NCBI GenBank assembly: GCA_046297695.1
Contig: JBKBHF010000008.1
Coordinates: 1 to 64,000, forward strand
Source of the DNA: Permianibacter sp046297695
GTDB lineage: Bacteria > Pseudomonadota > Gammaproteobacteria > Enterobacterales > Permianibacteraceae
Direction: 5' to 3'
DNA length: 64,000 nt
The notes beneath the pieces are model-generated. The model searched no databases, had not been told where the DNA came from, and saw nothing but the letters and a program-made list of their open reading frames with translations. The position numbers and the translations under genes are program-made. Positions 52,016-62,965 of the stretch are shown piece by piece (within the stretch, counting starts at the first letter, position 1; every line of letters starts with the position of its first letter).

Positions 52016-54826
52016 TTACCGATGTTGACGTCGCGGGCGGTAACCCAGACAAGCCAGCAACGCCAACATCAGCAAACCGGTCGCACCCCCACCACTGCTG
52101 TCGTCGTCATCATCAGCTGACGCCGCCGGCTTGACGGTAATGCGAATACGATCTTCGGCGCTGAGACCGGTATTGTCGGTGACGGTCAGCGCAAACTCAT
52201 AAACCGTTTCGGTGCTGACCGTGGGCGCGCTGAAGCTGGCCTCGGCTTGCTCGCTATGGCTGAGCGTCACGGTCGCACCGCTGGTCTGGCGCCAGCGATA
52301 GCTGAGCGCACTGCTGTCGGCGTCGCTGGCGCTACCACGCAACCAGACCGTGTCGGCGCTGACCACGGATTGATCGGCACCGGCATTGACGATGGGCGCG
52401 CTGCCTGTCGTCGCTGCCTGCACACGCACGCGGATCTGATCGCTGGCGCTGCGTCCGGTGGCATCGGTCACGGTCAATTCGAATTGCAGCTCGGTGTCGG
52501 CGCTGACGGTCGGCGCCAGAAAGCGACTGCTGGCGGCGTTCGCCGTTTCCAGCGTCACGGCGCTGCCGCTGAGCTGACGCCAGGCGTAAGTGAGCGCATC
52601 ACCGTCGGCATCGTTGGCGGTGCCGGCCAGCGTCACCCAGCTGGCACTGCTGACATCCTGGTCGCTGCCGGCGCTGACCACCGGGGCATTGCCGCTGCTT
52701 GCCGGCTGCACGCTGACGCGGATCCGATCACTGGCGCTGAGACCCTTGCTGTCGGTTACCGTCAATTCAAACTCGAGCACGGTTTCGACGCTCACCGTCG
52801 GCGCTGCGAACGTTGTGCGGGCAGCGCCGGCAGCGTTCAAGCTCACGTTCGGGCCGCTCAGTTGCCGCCAGCGATAGCTCAGCACATCACCATCCGGATC
52901 GCTGGCGCTGGCTTGCAGGGTGACCGTCGCCGCGCTGGCCACCAATTGATCGACACCGGCATTGACGCGTGGCGCGCCGTTTTCGCCGCCGCTCGCCAGG
53001 CTGCTGAGCCAGCTGCGAAACTCGCTGTCGTAACGGTTGCTGAGGCCATTCATGAAGTCGGTGTAATCGCTGGTGTAAGCGCCGTTGCGAAAATGGCCGA
53101 TGATCGTTCTGACGTCGTCCATGTGTTTTTCAAACATGAAGCGAACGCCGAGATAGCCCCATGTGTAGACGCGCTCGGAACCGCTGTTGTAATCGTTCTG
53201 GAATATGGTCGACAACGCCAACGGATTGCTGGCGCCAGCCAGCTCCAGCGCATCGGGGTACTGATCTTTCAGTGCGATGTATTGGGCCAGACCTTCGCCC
53301 CACCAAACCGTTTTGGCGCGCTGGCTGTCGCTGAATCCACCTTTGGCAATGAAGCGACCGTCGAGGTAATGCACGTATTCGTGTTCGAGATTCCAGATCG
53401 CAAACGGCAGGGTACTTTCACCGGGCAAACGCCAGGTCCGCTCATAGGCAATGAAGCGGGCCTGGTTGCCGTCCTGATCCGGATTGCCTTCGAGATACAT
53501 GCCGCCGTTGTTGGTGTCGATACCGAACAGGGTACCGGCGTAACTCTCATAATCGTCGGAACTGTTGAACACGACGACTTCCAGGTTGGCGTTCTTGTCA
53601 CCGGGCACCGGGATCTGGTTGGTTTCCAAACGCTGATGAAAATAGCGTTCCTGCGCAGTCAGCTTGGTGCAGGTATCGTTCAGCTCCGGCGCGGCCATGT
53701 GCTGGGCACGCAGCTTGATGCTGGCCGAGCAGGTGTGACTGACCGGCAGCACGCTGTCGGCCAGCTGGCTCTCCCAGTTGCAGGTGTTGTAGTAGCTGCA
53801 ATTGTCGCCGTCGAAATAGGCAACCAGATCCGCCAGCGCGGCCCACAGCGGCAGGGTCGCACCGCTCGCCGGCGCCGAATCAAGCATCGCCTTGGTGCGG
53901 CTGCGCGCCAGCTCCTTGACGGCGCCCTCGTAACGCAGGAAACGGGCGCTTTCGCGGGCGGCATTCAGCAGCAGATAGGCGTTGTCAGTGCCCAGCAGGC
54001 TGCGCCAGTTTTGCTGGAACTGATAGAGCGCATCGAAGAACGCATTGTCGGTCTGGACCAAGGCCTGGAAATCTTCATTCTGGTGGCCGCGGAACGCGAC
54101 CGTGAACACGCTGTTGATGGCATTGCGCATGTACCAGCTGGCCAGCATGCTGTTGTCGGCACTGGCCAGAAAGTCTGCCAGCAGATTGGCATAGCGGGCA
54201 TTTTCGGTGGCGGAGTCGACCAGCGTGATCACTTCACTGAGCACCCGGCCGTTGTCGTCGGAAACGGTGAACGCCGGCGGCGCAGCAAAGAACGCGTCAA
54301 GTGCCCTGCGGATTGCCGTTTGCAAGTGACTGCCGTAAACCCCCACCGCATCGGCGTGGTAATACTGCACGTAGTAACCCGCACGCAGAAAGACCACCAG
54401 ATTCAACAGCTGGGTCGTATTGTCGCCCGGATAGCTTGCCGCACCACTGGCCATGGCGTTGGCAACCGCGATCATCTTGCTTTCGGCAAAGGTGCCGGCT
54501 GCCGCTGTGCCGGTCAGCGCATAAAGATCGTAAAGGCAGTCTTCAATATCGGCGGCCTTGATCAGCGTGATCAGCGCATCACCGCTGGCGTTGGCAAAAT
54601 CCGCGTTCTTACAGGCCGCTTTCGGCAGACGCTTCAGTGTCTGCTGCTGTTTGCGGGCCTCGATATCCAGCGCAGCTGTCTGGCGCGGCTGCCGCAGCGC
54701 CGAGATCACCCGGTGCTCATGGCCGTGTGCGCGGTTCGCCGGAATGGCGTCGGCAGCCGCAACCAGTAACGGCACACTGGAGCCGGCCAGCACCGCCAGT
54801 GCGCTTGCCAAGATCGTTTTGTTCAT
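52016..54826 (-). CDS. M9-type secreted collagenase with PKD-like repeats and GlyGly-CTERM tail
   Basis: The 936-residue protein begins with a signal peptide (ILASALAVLAGSSVPLLVAAA). An M9 N-terminal region (to about 360) with Cys residues is followed by the catalytic domain: HEYVH (482-486) and the third zinc ligand Glu511 in WWGEGLAQYIALK. Three PKD/K-cadherin-like repeats (about 617-895; each with NAGxDQ...SASDxDxxxLSYRW...) follow, then a Ser/Gly linker, a hydrophobic stretch and basic end (GGGATGLLMLALLACLGY, RPRRQHR). The end fits a GlyGly-CTERM signal for rhombosortase processing after type II secretion. Predicted to cleave collagen-like proteins at the cell surface or outside. Confidence 0.87.
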   Translation of the reverse strand: MNKTILASALAVLAGSSVPLLVAAADAIPANRAHGHEHRVISALRQPRQTAALDIEARKQQQTLKRLPKAACKNADFANASGDALITLIKAADIEDCLYDLYALTGTAAAGTFAESKMIAVANAMASGAASYPGDNTTQLLNLVVFLRAGYYVQYYHADAVGVYGSHLQTAIRRALDAFFAAPPAFTVSDDNGRVLSEVITLVDSATENARYANLLADFLASADNSMLASWYMRNAINSVFTVAFRGHQNEDFQALVQTDNAFFDALYQFQQNWRSLLGTDNAYLLLNAARESARFLRYEGAVKELARSRTKAMLDSAPASGATLPLWAALADLVAYFDGDNCSYYNTCNWESQLADSVLPVSHTCSASIKLRAQHMAAPELNDTCTKLTAQERYFHQRLETNQIPVPGDKNANLEVVVFNSSDDYESYAGTLFGIDTNNGGMYLEGNPDQDGNQARFIAYERTWRLPGESTLPFAIWNLEHEYVHYLDGRFIAKGGFSDSQRAKTVWWGEGLAQYIALKDQYPDALELAGASNPLALSTIFQNDYNSGSERVYTWGYLGVRFMFEKHMDDVRTIIGHFRNGAYTSDYTDFMNGLSNRYDSEFRSWLSSLASGGENGAPRVNAGVDQLVASAATVTLQASASDPDGDVLSYRWRQLSGPNVSLNAAGAARTTFAAPTVSVETVLEFELTVTDSKGLSASDRIRVSVQPASSGNAPVVSAGSDQDVSSASWVTLAGTANDADGDALTYAWRQLSGSAVTLETANAASSRFLAPTVSADTELQFELTVTDATGRSASDQIRVRVQAATTGSAPIVNAGADQSVVSADTVWLRGSASDADSSALSYRWRQTSGATVTLSHSEQAEASFSAPTVSTETVYEFALTVTDNTGLSAEDRIRITVKPAASADDDDDSSGGGATGLLMLALLACLGYRPRRQHR

Positions 54827-55457
54827 CCGAAAGTCCTCGCGTTGAGAGAGCGTCGCGATTCGTTCGGCATTGCATTACCGGATACGAAACAGCGGCGGCA
54901 CTTGAAAGCGCGAACCTTACGGTGCGAGGCCCATTCAGTTCTTGGCATTTCCGGTTGGCGGCAAAACGATTTTGTTCAAAAGCACGGGCTTTGTGATGGC
55001 GGTAGCTGAGTAAATGTGCGTGGGTGCGCGTCCTTCATGGTTGTGCGGTAAGGGTGCATTGCAGGTGCCTAGCCGTTGTGCCGATTGCACAAGGCGTTGG
55101 CGTGCCACGTTGATCAAGCGACTCGACACCGACTACGGCGTCGAGTCGCTAACTGTCCCGTTCATTTACCCGCTGCTGTCACTTCACTGACGGTCACCGG
55201 AACAGCGCCGTAACCAATGCTGCGACCGGCAAAGCCGGCGCTTGCAGCAGGCTGAGAGGAAAATTCCATCGCGGCAAGACGCTACATGGCCGTGATATGT
55301 CAACGTTGACTGTGTGAACAGACGTGGACGCGCTTGGACGGGTGGGTGTGCGGGTACGGAGGCGATGTCGACGATGGCTGTCCGCCTCGCCGAATTGCGA
55401 TTCCCGCTCTCATGCCTGCGCGATTGTCTGCACTCATCGCGAAGGAAGTACCACAAA
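54827..55457. other. Spacer between the collagenase gene and atpC, no gene recognised
   Basis: About 630 bp without a convincing gene. 55117-55150 holds an 11-bp perfect hairpin (AGCGACTCGAC/GTCGAGTCGCT) with no T-run. The promoter of the collagenase gene should lie in the first 200 bp, but I could not pick it. Confidence 0.5.
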
Positions 55458-55489
55458 CAACAAAGGCAACCCACGGGCTGCCTTTGTTG
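55458..55489 (-). terminator. Terminator of the atp operon
   Basis: On the minus strand CAACAAAGGCA/TGCCTTTGTTG with further pairing (GCCC/GGGT) and a 2-nt loop forms a long stem, followed by TTTG, 20 bp after atpC. Confidence 0.75.
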
Positions 55490-55508
55490 ATACTGATTTG
55501 ACCACGCC

Positions 55509-55937
55509 TTAGCGCTTGGCCTGCTTGCGCAGCTTCTGAATCGCAGCTATTTGCGCGGCGGCTTCGGCAAGTTCCGAGGCGGCTTTGCCGTACTCGATTT
55601 CGCCGGTACGGTTTTCCAGCGCAACCCGGGCACGCTCTTGTGCCTGAACCGCCGAGGCTTCGTCCAGATCATGGGCACGCACGGCCGTGTCAGCGAAAAT
55701 CGTGACCAGGCTCGGCTGCACTTCCAGCATGCCGCCGGAGACGTAGAAGAAGTCTTCTTCGCCGCCCTGACGGACAATCTTGACCGTGCCCGGCTTGAGC
55801 GCGGTCAGCAGCGGTGCGTGATTGTAGAGAATGCCGAGTTCGCCCTGCGAACCGTTCGCCACAATCAGCTCGACCAGCCCGGAAAAGAGCTGGCCTTCCG
55901 CGCTGACGATGTCCAGATGAATACTCACAGCTGACAT
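55509..55937 (-). CDS. atpC: ATP synthase F1 epsilon subunit
   Basis: The 142-residue subunit has the beta-sandwich N-domain (SIHLDIVSAEGQLFSGLVE, YNHAPLLTALKPG) and two C-terminal helices. It inhibits and couples rotation in F1. ATG 55935-55937; the earlier GTG is less likely. Last of the atp operon. Confidence 0.95.
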   Translation of the reverse strand: MSAVSIHLDIVSAEGQLFSGLVELIVANGSQGELGILYNHAPLLTALKPGTVKIVRQGGEEDFFYVSGGMLEVQPSLVTIFADTAVRAHDLDEASAVQAQERARVALENRTGEIEYGKAASELAEAAAQIAAIQKLRKQAKR

Positions 55938-56021
55938 CACCTTACCCCTTGCTGGGTGTCATTCATACTGACCGGAGCGGCACGCGCATTGCGCACGCCG
56001 TTCCGGCTTGGTCGTGGCCGA

Positions 56022-57422
56022 TTACTTGGCCAGGGTCTTGGCTTTCTCGACCGCTTCGTCGATCGAGCCGACCATGTAGAACGCCTGCTCGGGCAGGTGA
56101 TCGTATTCGCCGCTGAGAATGCCCTTGAAGCCGCGAATGGTTTCTTTCAATGCCACGTACTTGCCCGGCGAACCGGTGAACACTTCGGCAACGTGGAACG
56201 GTTGCGACAGGAAGCGCTGGATTTTACGGGCGCGTTGTACGACCAGTTTGTCTTCGGCCGACAGTTCGTCCATACCCAGAATCGCGATGATGTCTTTCAG
56301 TTCCTTGTAACGCTGCAGCACAGCCTGCACGCCACGGGCGGTGTTGTAGTGCTCTTCCCCGATCACCAGCGGATCCAGCTGACGCGAAGTCGAGTCGAGC
56401 GGGTCCACGGCCGGGTAGATACCCAGTGCGGCGATTTGACGGCTCAGAACGACGGTGGCGTCCAAGTGCGAGAAGGTGGTCGCCGGGCTCGGGTCGGTCA
56501 AGTCGTCGGCCGGAACGTACACGGCCTGGATCGAGGTGATCGAGCCCCACTTGGTCGACGTGATGCGCTCTTGCAGCACGCCCATTTCTTCCGCCAGCGT
56601 CGGCTGGTAACCCACCGCCGACGGCATACGGCCGAGCAGCGCCGAGACTTCGGTACCGGCCAGGGTGTAACGGTAGATGTTGTCGACGAACAGCAGAACG
56701 TCCTTACCTTTGCCCGAAGCGTCTTTCTCGTCGCGGAAATGCTCGGCCATGGTCAGGCCGGTCAACGCGACGCGCAGACGGTTGCCCGGCGGCTCGTTCA
56801 TCTGGCCGTACACCAGGGCGACCTTGTCCAGAACGCCCGAATCCTTCATTTCGTGGTAGAAGTCATTACCTTCACGGGTACGCTCACCCACACCGGCGAA
56901 CACCGACAGACCCGAATGTTCTTTGGCGATGTTGTTGATGAGCTCCATCATGTTGACGGTCTTGCCGACACCGGCGCCGCCGAACAGACCGACCTTGCCG
57001 CCTTTCGCGAACGGGCAGAGCAGATCGATAACCTTGATACCGGTTTCGAGCAGCTCGTTGGCGTTCGACTGTTCGGCATAAGTCGGGGCCTTGCGGTGAA
57101 TCGGCAGACGGATTTTCTCGCCAATCGGACCGGCTTCGTCGATTGGATTGCCGAGCACGTCCATGATGCGGCCGAGGGTTTCTTTGCCGACCGGCACCGA
57201 CACCGGCTTGCCGGTGTTGCTGACCTTGATGCCGCGCTTCAGACCGTCGGACGAGCCCATCGCAATGGTACGGACCACGCCGTCACCCATCTGCTGTTGC
57301 ACTTCCAGGGTCAGACCCGACTCTTCGACCAGCAGCGCGTCATACACTTGCGGTACGGCGTCGCGCGGGAATTCGACGTCGATAACGGCGCCGATGATTT
57401 GAACGATGATACCGTGGCTCAT
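56022..57422 (-). CDS. atpD: ATP synthase F1 beta subunit
   Basis: The 466-residue catalytic subunit has Walker A GGAGVGKTVNMMELI, GERTREGNDF and LFVDNIYRY, and the DELSEED-like region DELSAEDKLVV. AGAGGAAAA precedes ATG 57420-57422. Confidence 0.97.
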   Translation of the reverse strand: MSHGIIVQIIGAVIDVEFPRDAVPQVYDALLVEESGLTLEVQQQMGDGVVRTIAMGSSDGLKRGIKVSNTGKPVSVPVGKETLGRIMDVLGNPIDEAGPIGEKIRLPIHRKAPTYAEQSNANELLETGIKVIDLLCPFAKGGKVGLFGGAGVGKTVNMMELINNIAKEHSGLSVFAGVGERTREGNDFYHEMKDSGVLDKVALVYGQMNEPPGNRLRVALTGLTMAEHFRDEKDASGKGKDVLLFVDNIYRYTLAGTEVSALLGRMPSAVGYQPTLAEEMGVLQERITSTKWGSITSIQAVYVPADDLTDPSPATTFSHLDATVVLSRQIAALGIYPAVDPLDSTSRQLDPLVIGEEHYNTARGVQAVLQRYKELKDIIAILGMDELSAEDKLVVQRARKIQRFLSQPFHVAEVFTGSPGKYVALKETIRGFKGILSGEYDHLPEQAFYMVGSIDEAVEKAKTLAK

Positions 57423-57458
57423 CTGGTTTTCCTCTGAATTCAAACTTGGTATTCCGCG

Positions 57459-58322
57459 TTACACCGCGGCCGCGCCGCTGACGATCTCGGAAATTTCCTG
57501 AGTGATCGCCGCCTGACGGGCCTTGTTGTAAATCAACTGCAATTCGTTGATCAGGTTGCCGGCGTTGTCGGTAGCGGCCTTCATTGCCACCATCCGCGCT
57601 GCCATTTCGCAAGCGATGTTCTCGACCACGCCCTGATAGACCTGCGATTCAATGTAGCGCTTGAACAGCATGTCCAGCAGCGGCTTGGCTTCCGGCTCGT
57701 AAATGTAGTCCCAGCTGTGATCCGGCTTCGCATCTTCAGCATTGGCCTGCACCGGCACCAGCTGCTCGATGGTCGGCGACTGGGTCATCGTGTTGACGAA
57801 GGTGTTGTTGACCAGGAAGACCCGGTCCAAACGGCCTTGATCAAAACCGTCCAGCATCACTTTGACGGTGCCGATCAGATCGGTCAGCGCCGGCTTGTCA
57901 CCGAGCTGCGACACTTGCGACACCACGTTGCCACCGATACGGCGGAACAGCTGGGTCGCTTTGCTGCCGATCAGGCACAGTTCAACTTCCACACCTTTGT
58001 CGGTCCAGGCCTTGATATCGCTCAGCGCGCGCTTGAACAGGTTGACGTTCAAACCGCCGCACAGACCGCGATCGGTGGAGACAATGATGTAGCCCACGCG
58101 CTTGGCGTCGCGCGGCACGACATACGGATGCTGGTATTCCAGATTCGCATGCACCAGATGCCCGATCACCTTGCGGATTTTGCGCGCGTAGGGGCGGGTA
58201 GCGGCCATCCGATCCTGCGCTTTGCGCATTTTCGAGGCTGCGACCATTTCCATCGCTTTGGTGATCTTCTGCGTGTTTTTCACGCTGGCGATCTTGGTGC
58301 GAATTTCTCTTGCGCCGGCCAT
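57459..58322 (-). CDS. atpG: ATP synthase F1 gamma subunit
   Basis: The 287-residue rotor subunit has the conserved N-helix (REIRTKIASVKNTQKITKAM) and C-helix (LIYNKARQAAITQEISEIVS). Between it and atpA is the N-run. Confidence 0.96.
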   Translation of the reverse strand: MAGAREIRTKIASVKNTQKITKAMEMVAASKMRKAQDRMAATRPYARKIRKVIGHLVHANLEYQHPYVVPRDAKRVGYIIVSTDRGLCGGLNVNLFKRALSDIKAWTDKGVEVELCLIGSKATQLFRRIGGNVVSQVSQLGDKPALTDLIGTVKVMLDGFDQGRLDRVFLVNNTFVNTMTQSPTIEQLVPVQANAEDAKPDHSWDYIYEPEAKPLLDMLFKRYIESQVYQGVVENIACEMAARMVAMKAATDNAGNLINELQLIYNKARQAAITQEISEIVSGAAAV

Positions 58323-58407
58323 TTACGTTTTCCGAGGAAAGCTTGCGTTCTAACGAACTGCTTACCGAATCTTGCTTATCGCGTGGTGATGAGCGCATTG
58401 CGCGCAA

Positions 58408-58417
58408 NNNNNNNNNN
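58408..58417. other. Assembly gap (10 N) between atpA and atpG
   Basis: Ten Ns interrupt the atpA-atpG spacer, followed by CGCACCCCCCCCAAC. They mark a joining gap of uncertain true length, and suggest a draft assembly. Spacer sequence here should not be trusted. Confidence 0.95.
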
Positions 58418-58471
58418 CGCACCCCCCCCAACACCGCTACAACGGCGCCAGCAATTACCTGGCGCTGCCTG

Positions 58472-60019
<1,548 letters not shown>

Positions 60020-60034
60020 GCTTCGGTTTCCTGA

Positions 60035-60571
60035 TTAGGCCCGCAGGGTCTCGGCCAGACGATTCAATTTGCCGCGAACAGAACCATCGATCACGACATC
60101 GTTGCCGCGAATCACCACGCCACCAATCAGCGAGGCATCGACAGCGTAGGACGCGACGATGGTCTTGTTCCATTTCTTCGCCAGCGCATCGGTCAACGCC
60201 TTGCGCTCGGCATCGGCGAGTACAGCCGCCGAGGTGATGACCACTTCTGCCGTCTTTTCATGACGTGCTTTTTCCACCAGGAACAGCGCGCAGATTGAAG
60301 GCAGCGCATTCAGACGATCGTTGTCCGAAAGCAGTTCGATAAACGCCTTGCCGCCGTCAGGGAGTCTGCCTTCGCAGACGGCGAGGAGCGCCGCGAGACG
60401 GGTCTCCTTGGGCACGCGCGGATTGTCGAGCAGGGCATGCATTTCCTTGTCAGCGACGGCAAGCGCCGCAAACTGCAGAAATTCCGCCCACGGCCCGAGC
60501 GCTTTCACGCTGAGTGCGTGCTCGAAAGCGGCTTTGGCGTACGGACGCGCAACAGTGGTCAATTCGCTCAT
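60035..60571 (-). CDS. atpH: ATP synthase F1 delta subunit
   Basis: The 178-residue peripheral-stalk subunit: N-terminal helix ARPYAKAAFEHAL, C-terminal VVIRGNDVVIDGSVRGKLNRL. It links F1 to the b subunits. Confidence 0.95.
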   Translation of the reverse strand: MSELTTVARPYAKAAFEHALSVKALGPWAEFLQFAALAVADKEMHALLDNPRVPKETRLAALLAVCEGRLPDGGKAFIELLSDNDRLNALPSICALFLVEKARHEKTAEVVITSAAVLADAERKALTDALAKKWNKTIVASYAVDASLIGGVVIRGNDVVIDGSVRGKLNRLAETLRA

Positions 60572-60643
60572 GACGGTGTGCAGGTCTCAATAAAAACAGC
60601 TTCAATTCCGACCGCCTCACAACGAAGCGGTCAGAGGACGACA

Positions 60644-61114
60644 TTACAGTTCTTGCGCCAGCTGGTTCACCAGATCGGCATGCGCCTTGGCATCGATCGA
60701 GCGCACGAGAATCTTCTCGGCACCAGCGACAGCCAATGCAGCAACCTGACCGCGCAGGGCTTCTTTCGCCTGCTGGACTTGTTGATCGACATCGGCTTTC
60801 GCGCTGGTGATGATACGCTCGGCTTCTTTGCGGGCGTCACCGGCGGCGGCGTCAACGATTTCAGCATGCTTGCGATTCGCCTTTTCGACGATCTCGGCAG
60901 CCTGTTCACGCGCGTCGCGAATGATCTTGGTCGCTTCCTTCTGGGCAATCTCGATGTCGTGCTTGCCACGTTCCGCAGCGGCGAGGCCGTCGGCGATTTT
61001 CTGCCGACGCTCGTCGATCGCTTTCATGATCGGTGGCCACACGAACTTCATCGTGAACCACGCGAACACCAGGAACGTGACTGTCTGCACTAGCAGGGTT
61101 GCATTCAGATTCAC
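60644..61114 (-). CDS. atpF: ATP synthase Fo b subunit
   Basis: The 156-residue stator subunit has one N-terminal membrane span (LLVQTVTFLVFAWFTMKFVW) and a long charged coiled coil. Confidence 0.95.
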   Translation of the reverse strand: MNLNATLLVQTVTFLVFAWFTMKFVWPPIMKAIDERRQKIADGLAAAERGKHDIEIAQKEATKIIRDAREQAAEIVEKANRKHAEIVDAAAGDARKEAERIITSAKADVDQQVQQAKEALRGQVAALAVAGAEKILVRSIDAKAHADLVNQLAQEL

Positions 61115-61168
61115 GGTTGATGCTTCCTCAGCAGTTGTCGAGCTTCAAATGCCCGGAAAGGACGCGTA

Positions 61169-61405
61169 TTAGCCGCCGAACGGGTTGCCGACGAAGTACA
61201 GGGCCAGACCCACACCGATAATGAACGGGGCGTCGATCAGACCAGCCAGCAGGAACATCTTGGTTTGCAGCTGACCCATCAGCTCCGGCTGGCGAGCCGA
61301 GCTTTCCAGGAACTTCGAGCCCATCAGGGCGATACCGATACAAGCACCGATGGCGCCCAGACCGATGATGATGCCGCATGCCAGAGCCAGCAGACCGATA
61401 TCCAT
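61169..61405 (-). CDS. atpE: ATP synthase Fo c subunit
   Basis: The 78-residue ring subunit has two spans and the ion-binding Asp58 in LAGLIDAPFIIGVG. No sodium-type motif, so proton translocation is expected. Confidence 0.96.
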   Translation of the reverse strand: MDIGLLALACGIIIGLGAIGACIGIALMGSKFLESSARQPELMGQLQTKMFLLAGLIDAPFIIGVGLALYFVGNPFGG

Positions 61406-61487
61406 TTGTATTTCCTCGCTAAGGTGTTGAGTTAAAACAAACTACAGAAATAAAACAGGTACTACCAAAACCGGTTAAAGCTCGCGC

Positions 61488-62342
61488 TTAGTGCGCGTCA
61501 TGGGCCTGACCCAGATAAACCAGGGTCAGCATCATGAAAATGTACGCCTGCAGCACGACGATCAGGATGTGGAAGATCGCCCAGGCCAGTTGTGCAATGA
61601 AGCTGCCGATGAAGCCGAGCAGGCCAGCGCTGCTTTCCCACGGGAAGGCCAGCGCGCCGAGCAGGGCTATCAGCATGAACAGCAGTTCGCCGGCGTACAT
61701 GTTGCCGTACAACCGCAGGCCCAGGCTGAGGGTCTTGGCGGCGTATTCGATCAGCTGCATCGCGAAGTTGACCGGCGCCAGATACCAGGCACCGCCAAAC
61801 GGAGCGGCAACCAGCTCGTGGGTGAAACCGCCAACGCCCTTGATCTTGATGCCGTAGTACAGCGACAGCAGCAGCACCGCGAACGACATGCCCAAGGTGG
61901 CATTGATGTCGGCGGTCGGGACGACGCGCATGTACTCGAAACCCATCGCATGGGCGAGCGCCGGGAACCAGTCGACCGGGATAAGGTCGAGCGAGTTCAT
62001 GAAGATGATCCACATGAAAATGGTCAGCGCCAGCGGAGCGATGAACGAGCGATCACCGTGCACAATCGACTTGGACTGGTCTTCGACCATCTCGACCAGC
62101 ATCTCGATGGCGCACTGCAGCCGGCCCGGGACACCGGTGGTCGCTTTGCGGGTGGCTTTCCAGAGCACGAACAGGGCCAGCACGCCGGCAACCCAGGCCC
62201 AGAAAATGGTGTCGAGGTTGAACACCGAGAAATCGACCTGCGCTTCCTGATGGGCGCTTTGCAGGTGATGCAGGTGGTGACTGATGTACTCAGCAGCCGT
62301 TTGGCCTTTTTCGGTCGCTTGCTCGCTCATCTCTGCGCTCAT
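61488..62342 (-). CDS. atpB: ATP synthase Fo a subunit
   Basis: The 284-residue membrane subunit has the essential Arg in SLGLRLYGNMYAGE and a histidine-rich N-terminus. It overlaps the end of atpI by 4 bp (ATGA). Confidence 0.96.
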   Translation of the reverse strand: MSAEMSEQATEKGQTAAEYISHHLHHLQSAHQEAQVDFSVFNLDTIFWAWVAGVLALFVLWKATRKATTGVPGRLQCAIEMLVEMVEDQSKSIVHGDRSFIAPLALTIFMWIIFMNSLDLIPVDWFPALAHAMGFEYMRVVPTADINATLGMSFAVLLLSLYYGIKIKGVGGFTHELVAAPFGGAWYLAPVNFAMQLIEYAAKTLSLGLRLYGNMYAGELLFMLIALLGALAFPWESSAGLLGFIGSFIAQLAWAIFHILIVVLQAYIFMMLTLVYLGQAHDAH

Positions 62343-62731
62343 GACTTACCTGTTCGGGCCAGGATCAAAGGAATGATCCACAACCCTTGGAAGATGACGA
62401 TAAATCCAGTCAACACATAACCGGCCTGGGCTTTGAAGTAACCAATGGCAGCAGCAAGCAGCAGCGCACTGGCACCCCATTTGACGGCCTGGAACATCCA
62501 GAGCCGCAGCACAAACCGGTCGGCATTACGTGCCCCCACCGGCTGCAGCAACCGACGGGCAACAAAATTCTGCGGTAGCACCACCGCGGCGCCACCGGTC
62601 AGGGTGGCAAGGGCTTCGGGAACCCCGACAAAAACGGCGATGGCAGCTGCCAACACCACAGCCAGCAAGGCCATGAGCCCGTGCACCCGGGTGACGAACG
62701 CACGACCGCGCTCTACCGGATGCTGCGTCAT
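62339..62731 (-). CDS. atpI: ATP synthase assembly/accessory protein AtpI
   Basis: The 130-residue four-span protein (LMALLAVVLAAAIAVFVGVP, AVVLPQNFVARRLL, LTGFIVIFQGLWIIPLILA) is the first gene of the operon. AtpI helps c-ring assembly or ion supply. Confidence 0.88.
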   Translation of the reverse strand: MTQHPVERGRAFVTRVHGLMALLAVVLAAAIAVFVGVPEALATLTGGAAVVLPQNFVARRLLQPVGARNADRFVLRLWMFQAVKWGASALLLAAAIGYFKAQAGYVLTGFIVIFQGLWIIPLILARTGKS

Positions 62732-62781
62732 GAGCCGGATCTCGCTTTGGAAATAGGAGTTTTGGGAGTTTGGCGGTCAAA

Positions 62782-62796
62782 TGAGAATAAGTCTCA
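62782..62796. promoter_or_regulatory. Fur-box-like palindrome in the atp leader
   Basis: TGAGAATAAGTCTCA matches the 7-1-7 Fur consensus TGATAATnATTATCA at 12 of 14 defined positions. It lies between the -10 box and the atpI start, a position where a repressor would block elongation. Confidence 0.4.
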
Positions 62797-62820
62797 TCTG
62801 GCCTGCCGGCGACGCGCGGC

Positions 62821-62849
62821 ATTATAAGGGCGGCAGGGGGCTTTTACAA
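62821..62849 (-). promoter_or_regulatory. Sigma-70 promoter of the atp operon
   Basis: On the minus strand TTGTAA (62844-62849), a 17-bp spacer and TATAAT (62821-62826) form a near-consensus promoter about 90 bp ahead of atpI. Confidence 0.75.
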
Positions 62850-62915
62850 TGCGTTATTCACGCCATAAGTACTGCCAGTTCAAGCGCTTATGTGTGCGTC
62901 GATACCGAAACTGAA

Positions 62916-62929
62916 CACTATATATAGTG
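62916..62929. repeat. Perfect 14-bp palindrome CACTATATATAGTG
   Basis: A perfect AT-core palindrome between the membrane-protein gene and the atp promoter. It could be an operator or part of a promoter; nothing more can be said. Confidence 0.5.
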
Positions 62930-62965
62930 GCTTCCGCGGCCACAAACAGCTAGCAGACCGACTGA

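Noticed and set aside
52247..54769. 840-residue open frame opposite the collagenase gene
   Set aside because: Antisense to a gene with clear catalytic motifs; the composition is a typical reverse-frame artefact.
55184..55474. 96-codon minus-strand frame upstream of the atp terminator
   Set aside because: Overlaps the atp terminator, has no ribosome site or domain, and many Cys/Arg residues as in random GC-rich translation.
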